Assembly: GCA_026414765.1 (NCBI GenBank)
Contig: JAOAIJ010000005.1
Coordinates: 1 to 33,873, forward strand
DNA: 33,873 nt
Direction: 5' to 3'
Source of the DNA: Clostridia bacterium
GTDB lineage: Bacteria > Bacillota > Clostridia > Acetivibrionales > DSM-27016
Part shown: one piece after another, positions 1 through 8,881 of the stretch
Layout of the letters: every line of letters starts with the position of its first letter
Numbering within the stretch: the first letter of the stretch is position 1
Made by a program: the position numbers and the translations under genes
Notes under the pieces: generated by a model
Told to the model about the DNA's origin: nothing
The model's input: only the letters and a program-made list of their open reading frames with translations
Database searches by the model: none

Positions 1-2532
1 CGGCAGACAGTAGTCTTAAAAAGCACAAATACCGATGACAAAATCTACTATACAACAGACGGTTCGATACCCACTACAGCTTCGACCCTGTATACGGCAC
101 CCATAATTGTCTCAACTACGACAACAATAAAAGCACTTGGAGTAAACAGAAATAATCAAGCAGGAAATGTTTCATCATTTACATATACCATAAATCCTGA
201 TTTAGACACTGAGAAGCCCTCAATAACTGCAAGTATGCCGGTGGGACACTCGGAGAGCTCAGTAAATGTGTATTTTACAATAAAGGACAATAAATCCAAA
301 TCGACAACAGCATACTATACTGTTGACGGTACTCCTGCAACAACCTCATCACCCGTTTACGTGTCCGGGGACGCATTGGCGGGATTACCTGGCCCAGAGA
401 TCAATATATCAAGGACTACAACCTTCAATTTTCTGGTTGTAGATGGTGCCGGAAATAAAACCACTGAGAGTTTTTTCTACAACATAGGACCCATAAGTGC
501 AAATGGGGATTTCAGAGAGGAAAGCATATACTTCCTTCTTACTGCCAGATTCTATGACGGTGACTCATCCAATAACAGATACTGCAGGTCAGATGACACA
601 AGCGGAAACAAGGCAAATAATGACCCGCCATGGAGAGGTGACTTCAAAGGGCTTGTGGAAAAACTTGATTATATAAAAGCCCTGGGTTTTTCCGCCATCT
701 GGATTTCTGCACCTGTTTTGAACAGAAGTGATTATGATTACCACGGATACCACGCATGGGATATGGAAAAAATTGACGGAAGGTTGACATCACCGGGTTA
801 TGACTATCAGCGACTGATAAATGAGTGCCATGCAAGAAAAATCAAATTAATTCAGGATATTGTTTTAAACCACAGTGGAAGATATGGAATCAATGACAAA
901 GCTGAAGTCAAATACTGGGGTGATTTGAACGACCCGCAGTGGGGGAACGGAACAGCTATCGACTACTATGACGAGTACAATCCGAACTTCGAATACGATG
1001 GAGTTTCAATAGAACCAAAGTCCGGAAAAAGCTACTATAATGGCGATTTGTGGCAAAAGGAAAAGCCAGACCTGCCGTGGGAGGGTGTAGAAGAAAAACA
1101 ATGGTGGCCTGGGGGCTATGGGGGCACCATACCACATGCCGGAGAGCTTGACAGGCTCTGGGGTGTAAAGAGTCCGTACAGTTCTCCGGAAGGCTATAAA
1201 ATATGGCACTTCCAGTGGCCCGGAATGTATGAATCCCAGTTCTCCCTTTTAAACCCGGAATGGTATCACTGCTACTGGCTGAAGAACTGGGAGGACTATA
1301 CCTGCCAGTATGGTACAATCCATGAGGATTGTCTCGACTTGAATACAGAGTCGCCCGTAGTTCAAAAATACCTGACAGATGCATACAGCAGGTATATCCA
1401 AATGGGAGTTGACGCCTTCCGTGTAGATACTGCGAAGCATATCAGCAGGAATACCTTCAACAGGCGTTTCACCCCTGCATTTCATAAAGCTGCAGCAGCA
1501 GCCGGAAATCCTAATTTCTTCATGTTTGCTGAAGTATGTGTTAGGGACCATGGCGTATGGAACAAAGGCAATGCAGCATTGTCCGTCCCATTCTATACAT
1601 GGAAGGAAAGAACCACTTACAGCGCAGATGATAAGACAGCAGCGTGGGAATCCTATAATTATGAAACCAGTATTATGGGTGCTGACAAGCAGCCTGTAAG
1701 CAATAACCACCTGCTTGTTGGAAATGAATATCACAAACCTGACTACTCTCAATATTCGGGAATGAGTGTTATCGACTTCCGTATGCACTGGAACTTCCGC
1801 GACGCTTCATCTGCATTCAGTATTAGGGATGGAGACAAGTACACCAATGACGCTACATGGAGTGTAACCTATGTTGATTCCCATGACTACAGTCCAATAG
1901 AGGGCGGAAGTAACACTTACCTCAGGTATAATGCAGGAGCATCAGCTTTTGCAGAAAACTGGGACTTGATGTTTACCTGGAGGGGGATACCATGTATCTT
2001 CTACGGAAATGAAATACTTTTCAAGGAAGGCAAAGTTATCGATATGGGACCGAACATGCCTCTTGAAGATACGGGAAGAGCATATTTCGGCAAGCATTTG
2101 GAAGGAACTGTGGAAACCACTGATTTCGGTATATGGAAAAATGCTTCGGGAGAAATATCCACTACCCTGACCCACCCCCTTGCAAAGCATGTAACAAGGC
2201 TGAATCGCATAAGAAGAGCAATTCCGGCACTCCAGAAGGGTCAGTACTCTACTGAGAATGTTAGCGGGGCAATAGCATTTAAGAAGAGGTTTACGGATAC
2301 GGATAAAAAGGTAGACAGCTTTGCTCTAGTTACAATATCTGGTGACTCAACCTTCAGCAGTATACCCAACGGCACATACGTGGATTCTGTAACAGGCGAT
2401 AAAAAGGTAGTTACCAACAATACACTAACTGCCAGTTGTGCAGGAAAAGGCAATATGAGGATATATGTTCTTAACACTGCCAATACCCCTGCTCCCGGGA
2501 AAATAGGAGAAGACACCCAATGGCTTAAATAA
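1..2532 (+). CDS. Secreted GH13 alpha-amylase-family glycoside hydrolase, 5' truncated by window edge
   Basis: The frame is open from base 1, so the start and any signal peptide lie outside the window; 843 codons are visible. The N-terminal part carries at least two chitobiase/HEX C-terminal-like repeats with the YYTxDGxxPTT signature, near codons 17-25 and again after about codon 105. The GH13 barrel follows with its four conserved regions: DIVLNH (codons 286-291), GVDAFRVDTAKH with the nucleophile Asp at nt 1426, FMFAEVC with the acid/base Glu at nt 1531, and YVDSHD with the transition-state Asp at nt 1885. A beta-rich C-terminal domain ends the protein. The family hydrolyses alpha-1,4-glucans, and the repeat architecture suggests an extracellular enzyme. 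The ATG at 235 is only an internal Met. The exact GH13 subfamily and product are not assigned. Confidence 0.93.
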   Translation, partial: RQTVVLKSTNTDDKIYYTTDGSIPTTASTLYTAPIIVSTTTTIKALGVNRNNQAGNVSSFTYTINPDLDTEKPSITASMPVGHSESSVNVYFTIKDNKSKSTTAYYTVDGTPATTSSPVYVSGDALAGLPGPEINISRTTTFNFLVVDGAGNKTTESFFYNIGPISANGDFREESIYFLLTARFYDGDSSNNRYCRSDDTSGNKANNDPPWRGDFKGLVEKLDYIKALGFSAIWISAPVLNRSDYDYHGYHAWDMEKIDGRLTSPGYDYQRLINECHARKIKLIQDIVLNHSGRYGINDKAEVKYWGDLNDPQWGNGTAIDYYDEYNPNFEYDGVSIEPKSGKSYYNGDLWQKEKPDLPWEGVEEKQWWPGGYGGTIPHAGELDRLWGVKSPYSSPEGYKIWHFQWPGMYESQFSLLNPEWYHCYWLKNWEDYTCQYGTIHEDCLDLNTESPVVQKYLTDAYSRYIQMGVDAFRVDTAKHISRNTFNRRFTPAFHKAAAAAGNPNFFMFAEVCVRDHGVWNKGNAALSVPFYTWKERTTYSADDKTAAWESYNYETSIMGADKQPVSNNHLLVGNEYHKPDYSQYSGMSVIDFRMHWNFRDASSAFSIRDGDKYTNDATWSVTYVDSHDYSPIEGGSNTYLRYNAGASAFAENWDLMFTWRGIPCIFYGNEILFKEGKVIDMGPNMPLEDTGRAYFGKHLEGTVETTDFGIWKNASGEISTTLTHPLAKHVTRLNRIRRAIPALQKGQYSTENVSGAIAFKKRFTDTDKKVDSFALVTISGDSTFSSIPNGTYVDSVTGDKKVVTNNTLTASCAGKGNMRIYVLNTANTPAPGKIGEDTQWLK

Positions 2533-2548
2533 ACCGGTTCAAAAAAAG

Positions 2549-2590
2549 AAGTGTCGCAAAACTACTTTAAAGTAGTTAGCGATGCTCTTT
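2549..2590 (+). terminator. Terminator hairpin after the amylase, formed by the left IS end
   Basis: TCGC at 2554-2557 pairs with GCGA at 2579-2582, around a nearly perfect AACTACTTT/AAAGTAGTT stem, and CTTTTT follows. It lies 17-60 bases after the amylase stop, so it can end that transcript. Its sequence also matches the terminal repeat at the right end of the IS remnant. Confidence 0.6.
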
Positions 2591-2617
2591 TTATCATCAA
2601 AATCAAGCAATCCACAG

Positions 2618-3236
2618 CTATTCATTCTTAAATATGATTGACTGTGGATTGTTTTTAGTTTCTTGGCGCACTTTAATAAGCTCATTACCTTTCTTTTTGT
2701 GTATCATAGAACATATTCTCACGTTTGCTGATATCCTTTTTGAAGCTTTTCTTTTTCCACTGTTCAAAGGTCTGAGGCTTTATGTAGTACTTTTGCCTTC
2801 TCCCCTCCAGATATAGGTAATTCTCTTCACTTTCGTACCCTGAGTCTGCAATAATAATTTTAAAATAATCATCATATTTGGACTGCATATCATTCGGTAA
2901 TGGAATCAGTATCTGTTTTTGAATAATTATTCCTGACCTCAAATAATTGGTTGTGGGTATCGTATTGCTCCTGGCGTTCCTTGTATTCCTGGAGTTTCTC
3001 CATAAACTTCTGCAACTGGGATTTACGTTTTCCAATTCTATAAAAAAATTCCACACCTGCTGTCTTCTGCACTTCTTCCAGATATCCGAGAATTTTCTTA
3101 ATAGCCTCTACAACAGACCCTTTTGTGATGTTAAAGGTTACCGAATACGCAAGATTTACTCCAGCATTTATTGGCAAGACCAGTTGACAGTATTAGCCAA
3201 ATCCTGTATAGTTCTTTTGTTGTGTTGTTTTTTCAT
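2618..3236 (-). pseudogene. Broken IS1182-family transposase
   Basis: Three frames are needed to read the fragments. An ATG at 3236 opens a 22-codon piece. A second frame (about 3177-2905) gives a coiled region ending in RNNYSKTDTD, where intact IS1182 transposases continue with the first catalytic region. A third frame (about 2905-2685) gives IIADSGYESEENYLYLE and QTFEQWKKKSFKKDISKREN, both recognisable from this family. The join near 2905 skips residues normally found between these blocks. A possible C-terminal tail in yet another frame runs to a TAG at 2618. The gene cannot make an active transposase. Confidence 0.75.
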
Positions 3237-3303
3237 CAATTAATTATACAATATACAACACTTGCGGGCCCTTTGGTCCCCGTATTTTACTATTTTGGAG
3301 CAT

Positions 3304-3348
3304 AAAAAGGGACTGTGCAAAACTATAGTTTTGCAACAGCCCCTTTTT
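3304..3348. terminator. Bidirectional terminator at the right IS end
   Basis: A long hairpin pairs AAAAAGGG-CTGT-GCAAAAC with GTTTTGC-ACAG-CCCCTTTTT around a TATA loop, with A-run and T-run flanks on both strands. It lies just downstream of the CAP-domain gene on the minus strand, so it probably ends that transcript. It also contains the IS terminal repeat. Confidence 0.75.
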
Positions 3349-3390
3349 ACTAAATCCGGCATCTAATGATATTTTGATGCCTCAGTCTTT

Positions 3391-4203
3391 TCAGCGTCCA
3401 ATGAATTGCTGTACAAGTACTTTTCCATAGGTAGGACTTTCAACAATTCCTACTCCTGTATAATTAAAGTTTCCATTCATTATATTTTTTCTGTGTCCTT
3501 CCGATGCCATCCATTTCTTTACAGCATCCTCTATACTATCATTACCGGCAATATTCTCACCTGCATTTTTAAAGCTTACTCCAAACTGTCTCATCATATC
3601 AAATGGTGAACCATATGTAGGTGATTCATGTGCAAAATAGTTGTTATCAACCATATCCTTTGCCTTTAGCCTTGCAACCTTCATCAGCTCCATATCAAAC
3701 TGAAGAGCTGCTACACCTCCATTGGCCCTCTCTTTGTTAATAAGATCAAGAAGTGTTTGCTCATCCTGAGATATTCCTGATGGCGGGGTTGTCTTGCCGG
3801 TTGACGGCGTAGTCTTGGCTCCGGTTCCTTTTGGGGTAGCTTTTGGAGTAGCCTTTTTTGTAACTGGAGTCTTCGAAGGTATATTTGCTGAATCAGCAAC
3901 TTTAATGTATTTACTGTATGCAGCACCTACACAGCCTCCCGATACCTCATACAAAGCATACCAATCCCCAACCATTCCAAAGACCTTTACTTTCTGTCCC
4001 TTTTTAAGAGTGCATGTTATAGGATATTTTGTATCCGGCCCCTGTCTTACATTTAATGTTTTACCAATAACAACTCCATCTACAAAATTTGATTTCTTGA
4101 AATAAGGAGCTGCGACAGTACTCTTGGTACCAATCCCTGTAAACCCTAATACAGAAGTGAGTACGAGAGTTAATACCAGTAGCATAATTATTTTCCTCTT
4201 CAT
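3391..4203 (-). CDS. Secreted SH3b-CAP (YkwD/SCP-like) domain protein
   Basis: A 270-residue exported protein. Residues 1-32 form a signal peptide (KRK then a long hydrophobic core). Residues 43-102 form a bacterial SH3 domain (LNVRQGP, KKGQKVKVFG, WYALY), a type that often binds cell wall. Residues 108-145 are a Thr/Pro/Lys linker. Residues 147-270 form a CAP domain with LLDLINKERA, YFAHESP, NAGENIAG and GHRKNIMN, including the family His/Glu residues. The RBS TGGAGGGA precedes the ATG. The role is not known; bacterial CAP proteins of this class are associated with the envelope or spore surface. It is monocistronic, with terminators on both sides. Confidence 0.92.
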   Translation of the reverse strand: MKRKIIMLLVLTLVLTSVLGFTGIGTKSTVAAPYFKKSNFVDGVVIGKTLNVRQGPDTKYPITCTLKKGQKVKVFGMVGDWYALYEVSGGCVGAAYSKYIKVADSANIPSKTPVTKKATPKATPKGTGAKTTPSTGKTTPPSGISQDEQTLLDLINKERANGGVAALQFDMELMKVARLKAKDMVDNNYFAHESPTYGSPFDMMRQFGVSFKNAGENIAGNDSIEDAVKKWMASEGHRKNIMNGNFNYTGVGIVESPTYGKVLVQQFIGR

Positions 4204-4297
4204 AAAATCCCTCCAAAAATATATACTTCTTACTAGAAGAAATTACGTATGCTTATAGTATTAACAAAAATATTCGAATTATTTACATAAGAGTAAT

Positions 4298-4343
4298 ATA
4301 AAAGTAAAAAAACTTCGGTTAACCGAAGTTTTTTTACTTTTAT
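4298..4343. terminator. Perfect 23-bp-arm bidirectional terminator downstream of proS
   Basis: A 46-bp perfect palindrome is centred at 4320/4321, with a GC-containing core ACTTCGGTT/AACCGAAGT and A7/T7 flanks on both sides. It lies about 80 bases after the proS stop and separates proS from the CAP gene. Confidence 0.9.
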
Positions 4344-4423
4344 CATTTGGAGCAGCATAAATGAGGAGCTAAAGCTTGAATACACAGCAATTCTGCAGCT
4401 ATCACAATCTTGCCCCATGACCA

Positions 4424-5860
4424 TCAATACGCTTTACCCCAGTAGACCATATGTTTTGCTGCCTTCCCGCAGCACATACAATTTTCTGAAAGCTGCTCCT
4501 GTTCAAAAGGAATACACCGGGCAGTAGCAGAAGTTCTCTCTTTTACCGCATCCTCACAGGCTCTTTCCCCACACCACATTGCTTTAACAAAGCCTGGGGT
4601 TTCATTAATTGTTTTTTCAAATTCATCAAGGGTTTTTGCCGTAAATGTCTTCTTATCCCTCATTTGTCTTGCTTTTTCAAGCAATCCCCTTTGGACATCA
4701 GCAAGCAACTGCGGCAGTTTTTCTTCCAATTCGTCAATTGATACAAATATCTTTTCTCTGTTATCCCTTCTTACAAGCACAACCTGATTCTTTTCTATGT
4801 CCTTGGGCCCTATCTCCAGACGTACGGGAACACCCCTCATTTCATGCTCGCTGAATTTCCATCCAGGCATTTTATCGCTGTCGTCAACTTTTACCCTTAT
4901 TTGCTTTGACAGCTTATCTTTAAGCTCATATGCCTTCTCTATGACACCTTCCTTATGTTGTTGGATCGGTATGATTACGAGCTGAATCGGCGCTATTGCC
5001 GGCGGCAGTACAAGACCACTGTCATCGCCGTGAACCATGATTACAGCACCTATTAGCCTTGTAGTCACTCCCCATGAAGTTTGATGTACATACTGGAGCT
5101 GATTATTTTTATCTGTGTATTGAATTCCGAATGCTTGCGCAAACCCATCGCCAAAATTGTGTGATGTGCCTGATTGCAGAGCTTTGCCATCATGCATAAG
5201 GCTCTCAATCGTATAGGTTGCATGTGCTCCTGCAAATTTCTCCTTCTCGGTTTTCTTTCCCTTAACAACTGGTATGGCAAGAACTTGTTCACAAAAATCT
5301 GCATACACATTCAGCATTCTAATTGTTTCTTCCTGCGCTTCCTCAGCGGCAGCATGTGCCGTATGCCCTTCCTGCCATAAGAATTCAAGTGTTCTGAGGA
5401 ATGGACGTGTTGTTTTTTCCCATCTGACGACTGAACACCATTGGTTGTATAGCTTCGGCAAATCTCTATAGGAATGTATTATGTTCGCATAGTGATCACA
5501 GAATAGAGTTTCCGATGTAGGCCTTACACATAGTTTTTCGGTAAGTTCCTCCTTGCCGCCGTGTGTAACCCATGCAACTTCAGGTGCAAACCCTTCTACA
5601 TGATCTTTTTCTTTTTGGAGCAGACTTTCAGGTATAAACATAGGCATATACACATTTTCATGCCCTGTTTCCTTAAATCTTCTGTCAAGGTCTTTTTGGA
5701 TATTCTCCCAAATTGCATAACCATATGGACGGATTATCATACAGCCTCTTACACTTGAATAATCGACAAGATCCGCTTTTTTTATTACATCCGTATACCA
5801 TTGTGCAAAATCTTCATTCATAGAGGTTATCGCCTCTACAAGTTTCTTTTCCTGTGCCAT
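4424..5860 (-). CDS. proS: Prolyl-tRNA synthetase, archaeal/eukaryote-like short type
   Basis: A class II aminoacyl-tRNA synthetase that charges tRNA-Pro. The 478-residue length, the absence of the large editing insertion seen in E. coli-type ProS, and the C-terminal Cys-containing domain (CGERACED near the end, then CMCCGK and final Tyr) mark the type 3 form. Motif 2 is visible at RWE (147-149) through [17 protein letters not shown] (154-170), and RPTSETLF (113-120) is a substrate-binding block. The longest frame begins with a TTG at 5869, but AAGGAG sits 9 bases before the ATG at 5860, so that ATG (MAQEKK) is chosen. Expression is controlled by the T-box leader upstream. Confidence 0.95.
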   Translation of the reverse strand: MAQEKKLVEAITSMNEDFAQWYTDVIKKADLVDYSSVRGCMIIRPYGYAIWENIQKDLDRRFKETGHENVYMPMFIPESLLQKEKDHVEGFAPEVAWVTHGGKEELTEKLCVRPTSETLFCDHYANIIHSYRDLPKLYNQWCSVVRWEKTTRPFLRTLEFLWQEGHTAHAAAEEAQEETIRMLNVYADFCEQVLAIPVVKGKKTEKEKFAGAHATYTIESLMHDGKALQSGTSHNFGDGFAQAFGIQYTDKNNQLQYVHQTSWGVTTRLIGAVIMVHGDDSGLVLPPAIAPIQLVIIPIQQHKEGVIEKAYELKDKLSKQIRVKVDDSDKMPGWKFSEHEMRGVPVRLEIGPKDIEKNQVVLVRRDNREKIFVSIDELEEKLPQLLADVQRGLLEKARQMRDKKTFTAKTLDEFEKTINETPGFVKAMWCGERACEDAVKERTSATARCIPFEQEQLSENCMCCGKAAKHMVYWGKAY

Positions 5861-5880
5861 AGAAATCAACTCCTTTAAAT

Positions 5881-6110
5881 TGAAAATCCGCCCTAAAACA
5901 AATGCTTCAGGACGGAAATATTTTCCCGCGGTACCACCTAAAATTGCCTTTCTACAAGGATAGCAAGGCCATCTTCAAAGCCTCTATCGGTGCTCAACCG
6001 GCAAGCTTTCAACCTGCATCTCAGGGGTGGGAAGAAAAGCTTTGTTTAGGAGCCTCCCAGCAAATCGGCCTCCTTCTCTTGAAACATTACCTTTCGCAGT
6101 CCCTTCATAG
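5881..6110 (-). promoter_or_regulatory. T-box riboswitch leader of proS
   Basis: On the minus strand the leader contains the canonical T-box core AGGTGGTACCGCGG (plus-strand complement at 5926-5939). A 12-bp terminator hairpin follows (5888-5915) with a short T-rich tail, ending 21 bases before the proS start. A long structured 5' part resembles stem I. Uncharged tRNA binding such an RNA favours an antiterminator. Proline specificity is inferred from the downstream gene; I could not assign the specifier codon by eye. The 5' boundary is approximate. Confidence 0.92.
5882..5915 (-). terminator. T-box-controlled terminator hairpin
   Basis: On the minus strand CCGTCCTGAAGC pairs with GTTTTAGGGCGG (with G-U pairs) around an ATTT loop, followed by ATTTTC. 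The 5' arm overlaps sequence just 3' of the T-box core, as expected for mutually exclusive terminator and antiterminator. Confidence 0.8.
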
Positions 6111-6144
6111 ATATGCTCATTAAGTAAACACAACTCTTTAATTA

Positions 6145-6173
6145 AATATAATATACCCAGAATCTCAAGTCAA
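6145..6173 (-). promoter_or_regulatory. SigA-type promoter of proS
   Basis: On the minus strand, TTGACT (6168-6173), a 17-bp spacer and TATATT (6145-6150). The predicted start near 6138 is about 30 bases before the structured T-box region. Confidence 0.65.
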
Positions 6174-6278
6174 TATAATCTACTAATTTAGGAGTATCTT
6201 TATTAGCATAACCCAGGTTATTTGAGGAAATATTTTCATTCTTTCTGTCAGTATGTATACTTGAGCCCTTTGTTGTAT

Positions 6279-6284
6279 TATAAT
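6279..6284 (+). promoter_or_regulatory. Candidate -10 box for the ispF-like gene
   Basis: A consensus TATAAT lies 35 bases before the ATG. No good -35 hexamer sits at 17 +/- 1 bases; TTGAGC at 6261-6266 is too close (12 bases). Assigned on the -10 alone. Confidence 0.4.
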
Positions 6285-6319
6285 TTAAAGATAAATACAA
6301 CAAAAGGAAGCGAGAAAGT

Positions 6320-6790
6320 ATGAAAGTAGGAATAGGTCAGGACAGCCACAGATTTGATTTTTTTGATAAGAGTAAAAAGCTCATTCTCGGAGGAGTCATA
6401 TTTGAGGACCACGCTCCTTTACAGGGGAACAGTGATGCTGACGTTGTACTTCATTCGATAACAAATGCCGTATCAGGAGTTACATGCGTAAATATACTGG
6501 GTAAAGTCAGTGATGATTTATGTCTGAAGCAGGGCATTACAGATAGCAGTGTGTATCTGAAGGAAGCACTGAAGTATCTTGAGGAGAGTAAGATTGTTCA
6601 TGTGTCTATATCGATAGAGTGTTCAACTCCAAAGATAACACCCAGAATTCACGAGATGCGGGCAAGTATATCAAAGCTATTGGATATACCGGAAAACTGT
6701 ATTGGCATTACGGCAACTACAGGAGAAGGTTTGACAGCCTTTGGACAAGGCCAGGGTATACAGGTATTCAGCTGTGTTACAGTAATATAA
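6320..6790 (+). CDS. ispF: Divergent 2-C-methyl-D-erythritol 2,4-cyclodiphosphate synthase homologue (IspF-like)
   Basis: A 156-residue IspF family member; the family converts CDP-ME-2-phosphate to MEcPP in the MEP isoprenoid pathway. The zinc ligands are present: D8 and H10 in GQDSH, and His45 in DVVLH (E. coli H42). The TPK..P motif that holds the cytidine is present around residues 103-108, and ATTGEGL (132-138) matches the ATTTEKLGF block. The usual AHSD is GNSD (His lost), ALTDA is SITNA (Asp lost), the GDIG-FPDTDP segment is NILGKVSDDLCL, and GRGEGI is GQGQGI. So it is a full-length but divergent homologue; catalytic activity is uncertain. It is divergent from proS and has its own terminator. 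Confidence 0.8.
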   Translation: MKVGIGQDSHRFDFFDKSKKLILGGVIFEDHAPLQGNSDADVVLHSITNAVSGVTCVNILGKVSDDLCLKQGITDSSVYLKEALKYLEESKIVHVSISIECSTPKITPRIHEMRASISKLLDIPENCIGITATTGEGLTAFGQGQGIQVFSCVTVI

Positions 6791-6792
6791 TT

Positions 6793-6840
6793 AAAGGACA
6801 ATTCTGTAGTTTTATCTTTCAGACTACAGAATTGTCCTTT
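6793..6840. terminator. Shared terminator between ispF-like gene and ABC permease gene
   Basis: Perfect 18-bp arms (6793-6810 and 6823-6840, AAAGGACAATTCTGTAGT and its complement) surround a 12-base loop, with T-runs on both strands. It serves two convergent genes. Confidence 0.92.
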
Positions 6841-6854
6841 TCTAAGCTCTTACT

Positions 6855-8072
6855 TCAGCTTCTGAATAAAACCTTTTCTCTCGTAAACATCCATGCTGCA
6901 AGACTAGTGGTAGCAATCATATAAACTATGGATGAACCTACTGCCAAAATCAGTTTTGAATAGATTATCACTCCCCCGAGCACCATCTTTATTGCCGATA
7001 TGGTATTCAATATTGGTACAAGGAACATATACACGGGAATATCATTTGCCTGCATGAACATTGTTGTATAGGCAGGTATTAAAACTACGATTATCAACAA
7101 CCCCAGATAGGTCTGAGCTTCCTTAAAGGATTTGGCATATGTACTGAGTGCTATCTGTATCCCTGTAAAAATAAACCCAAGTAAAATTGCAATACACAGT
7201 GTCAATAATACTGCAGGCACTGGCAGATCAAAGCCAGTAACATTATCCCCTACTCCCATAGTCAAAGAGTTGGGGTTCAATATGTAGCTTATTATTAGCC
7301 CTGTCAGGCTCGCTAATACAGTCATAAAAGCAAATAAGTTTACTGTAAGGAATTTACCGATAAGTATGGATATCCTTTTAGGTCTTGTTGTAAGCAAAGG
7401 CTCAAATGTATTTCTTTCTTTCTCACCGGCAATAAGGTCTGTAGCTGCGGGTATTCCTCCTGTAGCGATGAAACTGACCAGCAGCATAGGTATCAGCATG
7501 CCCAACATGGGATTGCCGCCTTTTTTGGTATCTGCTACGTTTTTATGCTCAATATTTGATGGCTGAAGGATATCGGTACTTACACCTAATGCAGAAATTC
7601 TTTCTGCGACCATTCCCATATTGAATTTTTGAATGGCCTCATTTACAATACCTACACTACCTTCTGATTTCGTCTTTGACTTATCATACATCAATCTGAT
7701 GGTAAAAGGCTTTTTATCCTTTAGTTTCTGAGCATAATCCTTATCAAAATCAAGCACAACTCTGACTTTTTCATTTCTGACTGCTTCAACAGAATCCCCT
7801 ATATTATCAATTAATTTTATATTAGGATATTCCTTGATTATTTTGCTTTTTACCATAGACTTGACTTCTTCCGTTCTGGAGTTCTCGGACAAACCGATTG
7901 TCACGTTCTCATTAATGTCCTTCTGGAGCTTTTCTACTCCGCCTCCGACAAGACCGTAAATTACGGGGAAAATAATGATAGGTACAACAATACTGGTAAT
8001 AATAGTCTTTTTGTCTCTCGTTATATCCTTTACTTCCTTCTTGAATATAGTCCAAATATGCTTTAAGTTCAT
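6855..8072 (-). CDS. ABC-2-type transporter permease (NatB-like)
   Basis: A 405-residue membrane protein. One N-terminal transmembrane helix (about 24-44) is followed by a long extracytoplasmic region and then a cluster of about five helices from around residue 187 to the end. The GEKERNTFEPLLTTRP block just after the second helix is typical of the NatB/ABC-2 export permease family. The start ATG overlaps the TAA of the ATPase gene by one base (TAATG), indicating translational coupling. The pair resembles sodium or drug export ABC-2 systems; the substrate cannot be told from sequence. Confidence 0.9.
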   Translation of the reverse strand: MNLKHIWTIFKKEVKDITRDKKTIITSIVVPIIIFPVIYGLVGGGVEKLQKDINENVTIGLSENSRTEEVKSMVKSKIIKEYPNIKLIDNIGDSVEAVRNEKVRVVLDFDKDYAQKLKDKKPFTIRLMYDKSKTKSEGSVGIVNEAIQKFNMGMVAERISALGVSTDILQPSNIEHKNVADTKKGGNPMLGMLIPMLLVSFIATGGIPAATDLIAGEKERNTFEPLLTTRPKRISILIGKFLTVNLFAFMTVLASLTGLIISYILNPNSLTMGVGDNVTGFDLPVPAVLLTLCIAILLGFIFTGIQIALSTYAKSFKEAQTYLGLLIIVVLIPAYTTMFMQANDIPVYMFLVPILNTISAIKMVLGGVIIYSKLILAVGSSIVYMIATTSLAAWMFTREKVLFRS

Positions 8073-8794
8073 TATTTATCACCTACCAATCTAATGAAGA
8101 TTTCCTCAAGATCATCATCATTGTATTTTTTCTTAAACTCATCAATTGTTCCTGTGTCCAGAAGATTTCCTTTATGAATTATGCCGATCCTGTCACATAG
8201 CTTCTCCACCTCGTTCATAGAATGGCTGGAAAATATCACAGTCTTCCCATCCTTTTTGCAATCTGCAATAAAATCATGGACATCTCTTATACTGCTTACG
8301 TCAAGTCCGGATGTAGGCTCGTCCAGAAGCATCATATCCGGGTTATGTACTATAGAACGTGCAAGAGCAACCTTTTGTTTCATACCCTTTGAAAGCTTGG
8401 AAGCTTTCCTGTCAAGGTATTCTTCCATGCCAAAAGCTTTGGCCAGGTAACTTATTCTTTTCTTAATTTCTGCCTTATTCATGTCATTCAACTCGCCGAA
8501 GTAAGCGATATTCTCTTCCGCAGTCAACCTATCATAAAGGCCGCTCTCTCCTCCGAAAAGTATACCTATATGACCCCGTACTTCTTCAGGTTTTGTTTGG
8601 ATATCAAAACCGCATATTTCAGCAGTACCCTCTGTAGGCTTCAGCATAGTAGCCAGCATCCTCAAAGTAGTTGTCTTTCCTGCCCCATTTTCTCCTAAAA
8701 GTCCAAAAATTTCTCCCTTCTTGATATCGAAGGTTATTCCATTTACTGCTGTCACCTCACCAAACCTCTTGGTGAGATTCTTAACTTTAACCAT
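8072..8794 (-). CDS. ABC transporter ATP-binding protein (NatA-like)
   Basis: A 240-residue ATPase with Walker A GENGAGKT (34-41), signature LSKGMKQ (134-140), Walker B MMLLDEP (154-160) and the switch His in SSHSM. It energises the adjoining permease. The longest frame starts with a GTG at 8803, only one base after GGAGG; the ATG at 8794 is 10 bases away and begins directly at the conserved MVKVKNLTKRFG, so it is preferred. It lies 87 bases downstream of ispD on the same strand and may be cotranscribed with it; no convincing terminator was seen in the gap. Confidence 0.92.
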   Translation of the reverse strand: MVKVKNLTKRFGEVTAVNGITFDIKKGEIFGLLGENGAGKTTTLRMLATMLKPTEGTAEICGFDIQTKPEEVRGHIGILFGGESGLYDRLTAEENIAYFGELNDMNKAEIKKRISYLAKAFGMEEYLDRKASKLSKGMKQKVALARSIVHNPDMMLLDEPTSGLDVSSIRDVHDFIADCKKDGKTVIFSSHSMNEVEKLCDRIGIIHKGNLLDTGTIDEFKKKYNDDDLEEIFIRLVGDK

Positions 8795-8881
8795 TTCATT
8801 CACTCCTCCATACTCTGGAATTAATTTTATCTGTTATGCTATTTACTTTATTTTTTATACAGATGCAATCGATACCTTCCA

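Larger units (their letters stand above)
2541..3349 (-). mobile_element. Degenerate IS1182-type insertion sequence remnant
   Basis: A pseudogenised transposase is bounded by related ends. Read inward, the left end (from 2544) is AAAAAGAAGTGTCGCAAAAC and the right end (from 3348, minus strand) is AAAAAGGGGCTGTTGCAAAA. These match over most positions, as expected for terminal inverted repeats. At about 0.8 kb the element is much shorter than an intact IS1182-family element (about 1.6-1.9 kb), so it has lost internal sequence. Family assignment rests on the transposase motifs. Target-site duplications could not be identified. Confidence 0.7.

Noticed and set aside
956-1384. 142-codon minus-strand open frame inside the amylase gene
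   Set aside because: It is antisense to a conserved GH13 frame and has no recognisable domain; a shadow frame.
5902-6123. 73-codon plus-strand frame upstream of proS
   Set aside because: It runs across the complement of the T-box leader; the RNA structure explains the sequence.
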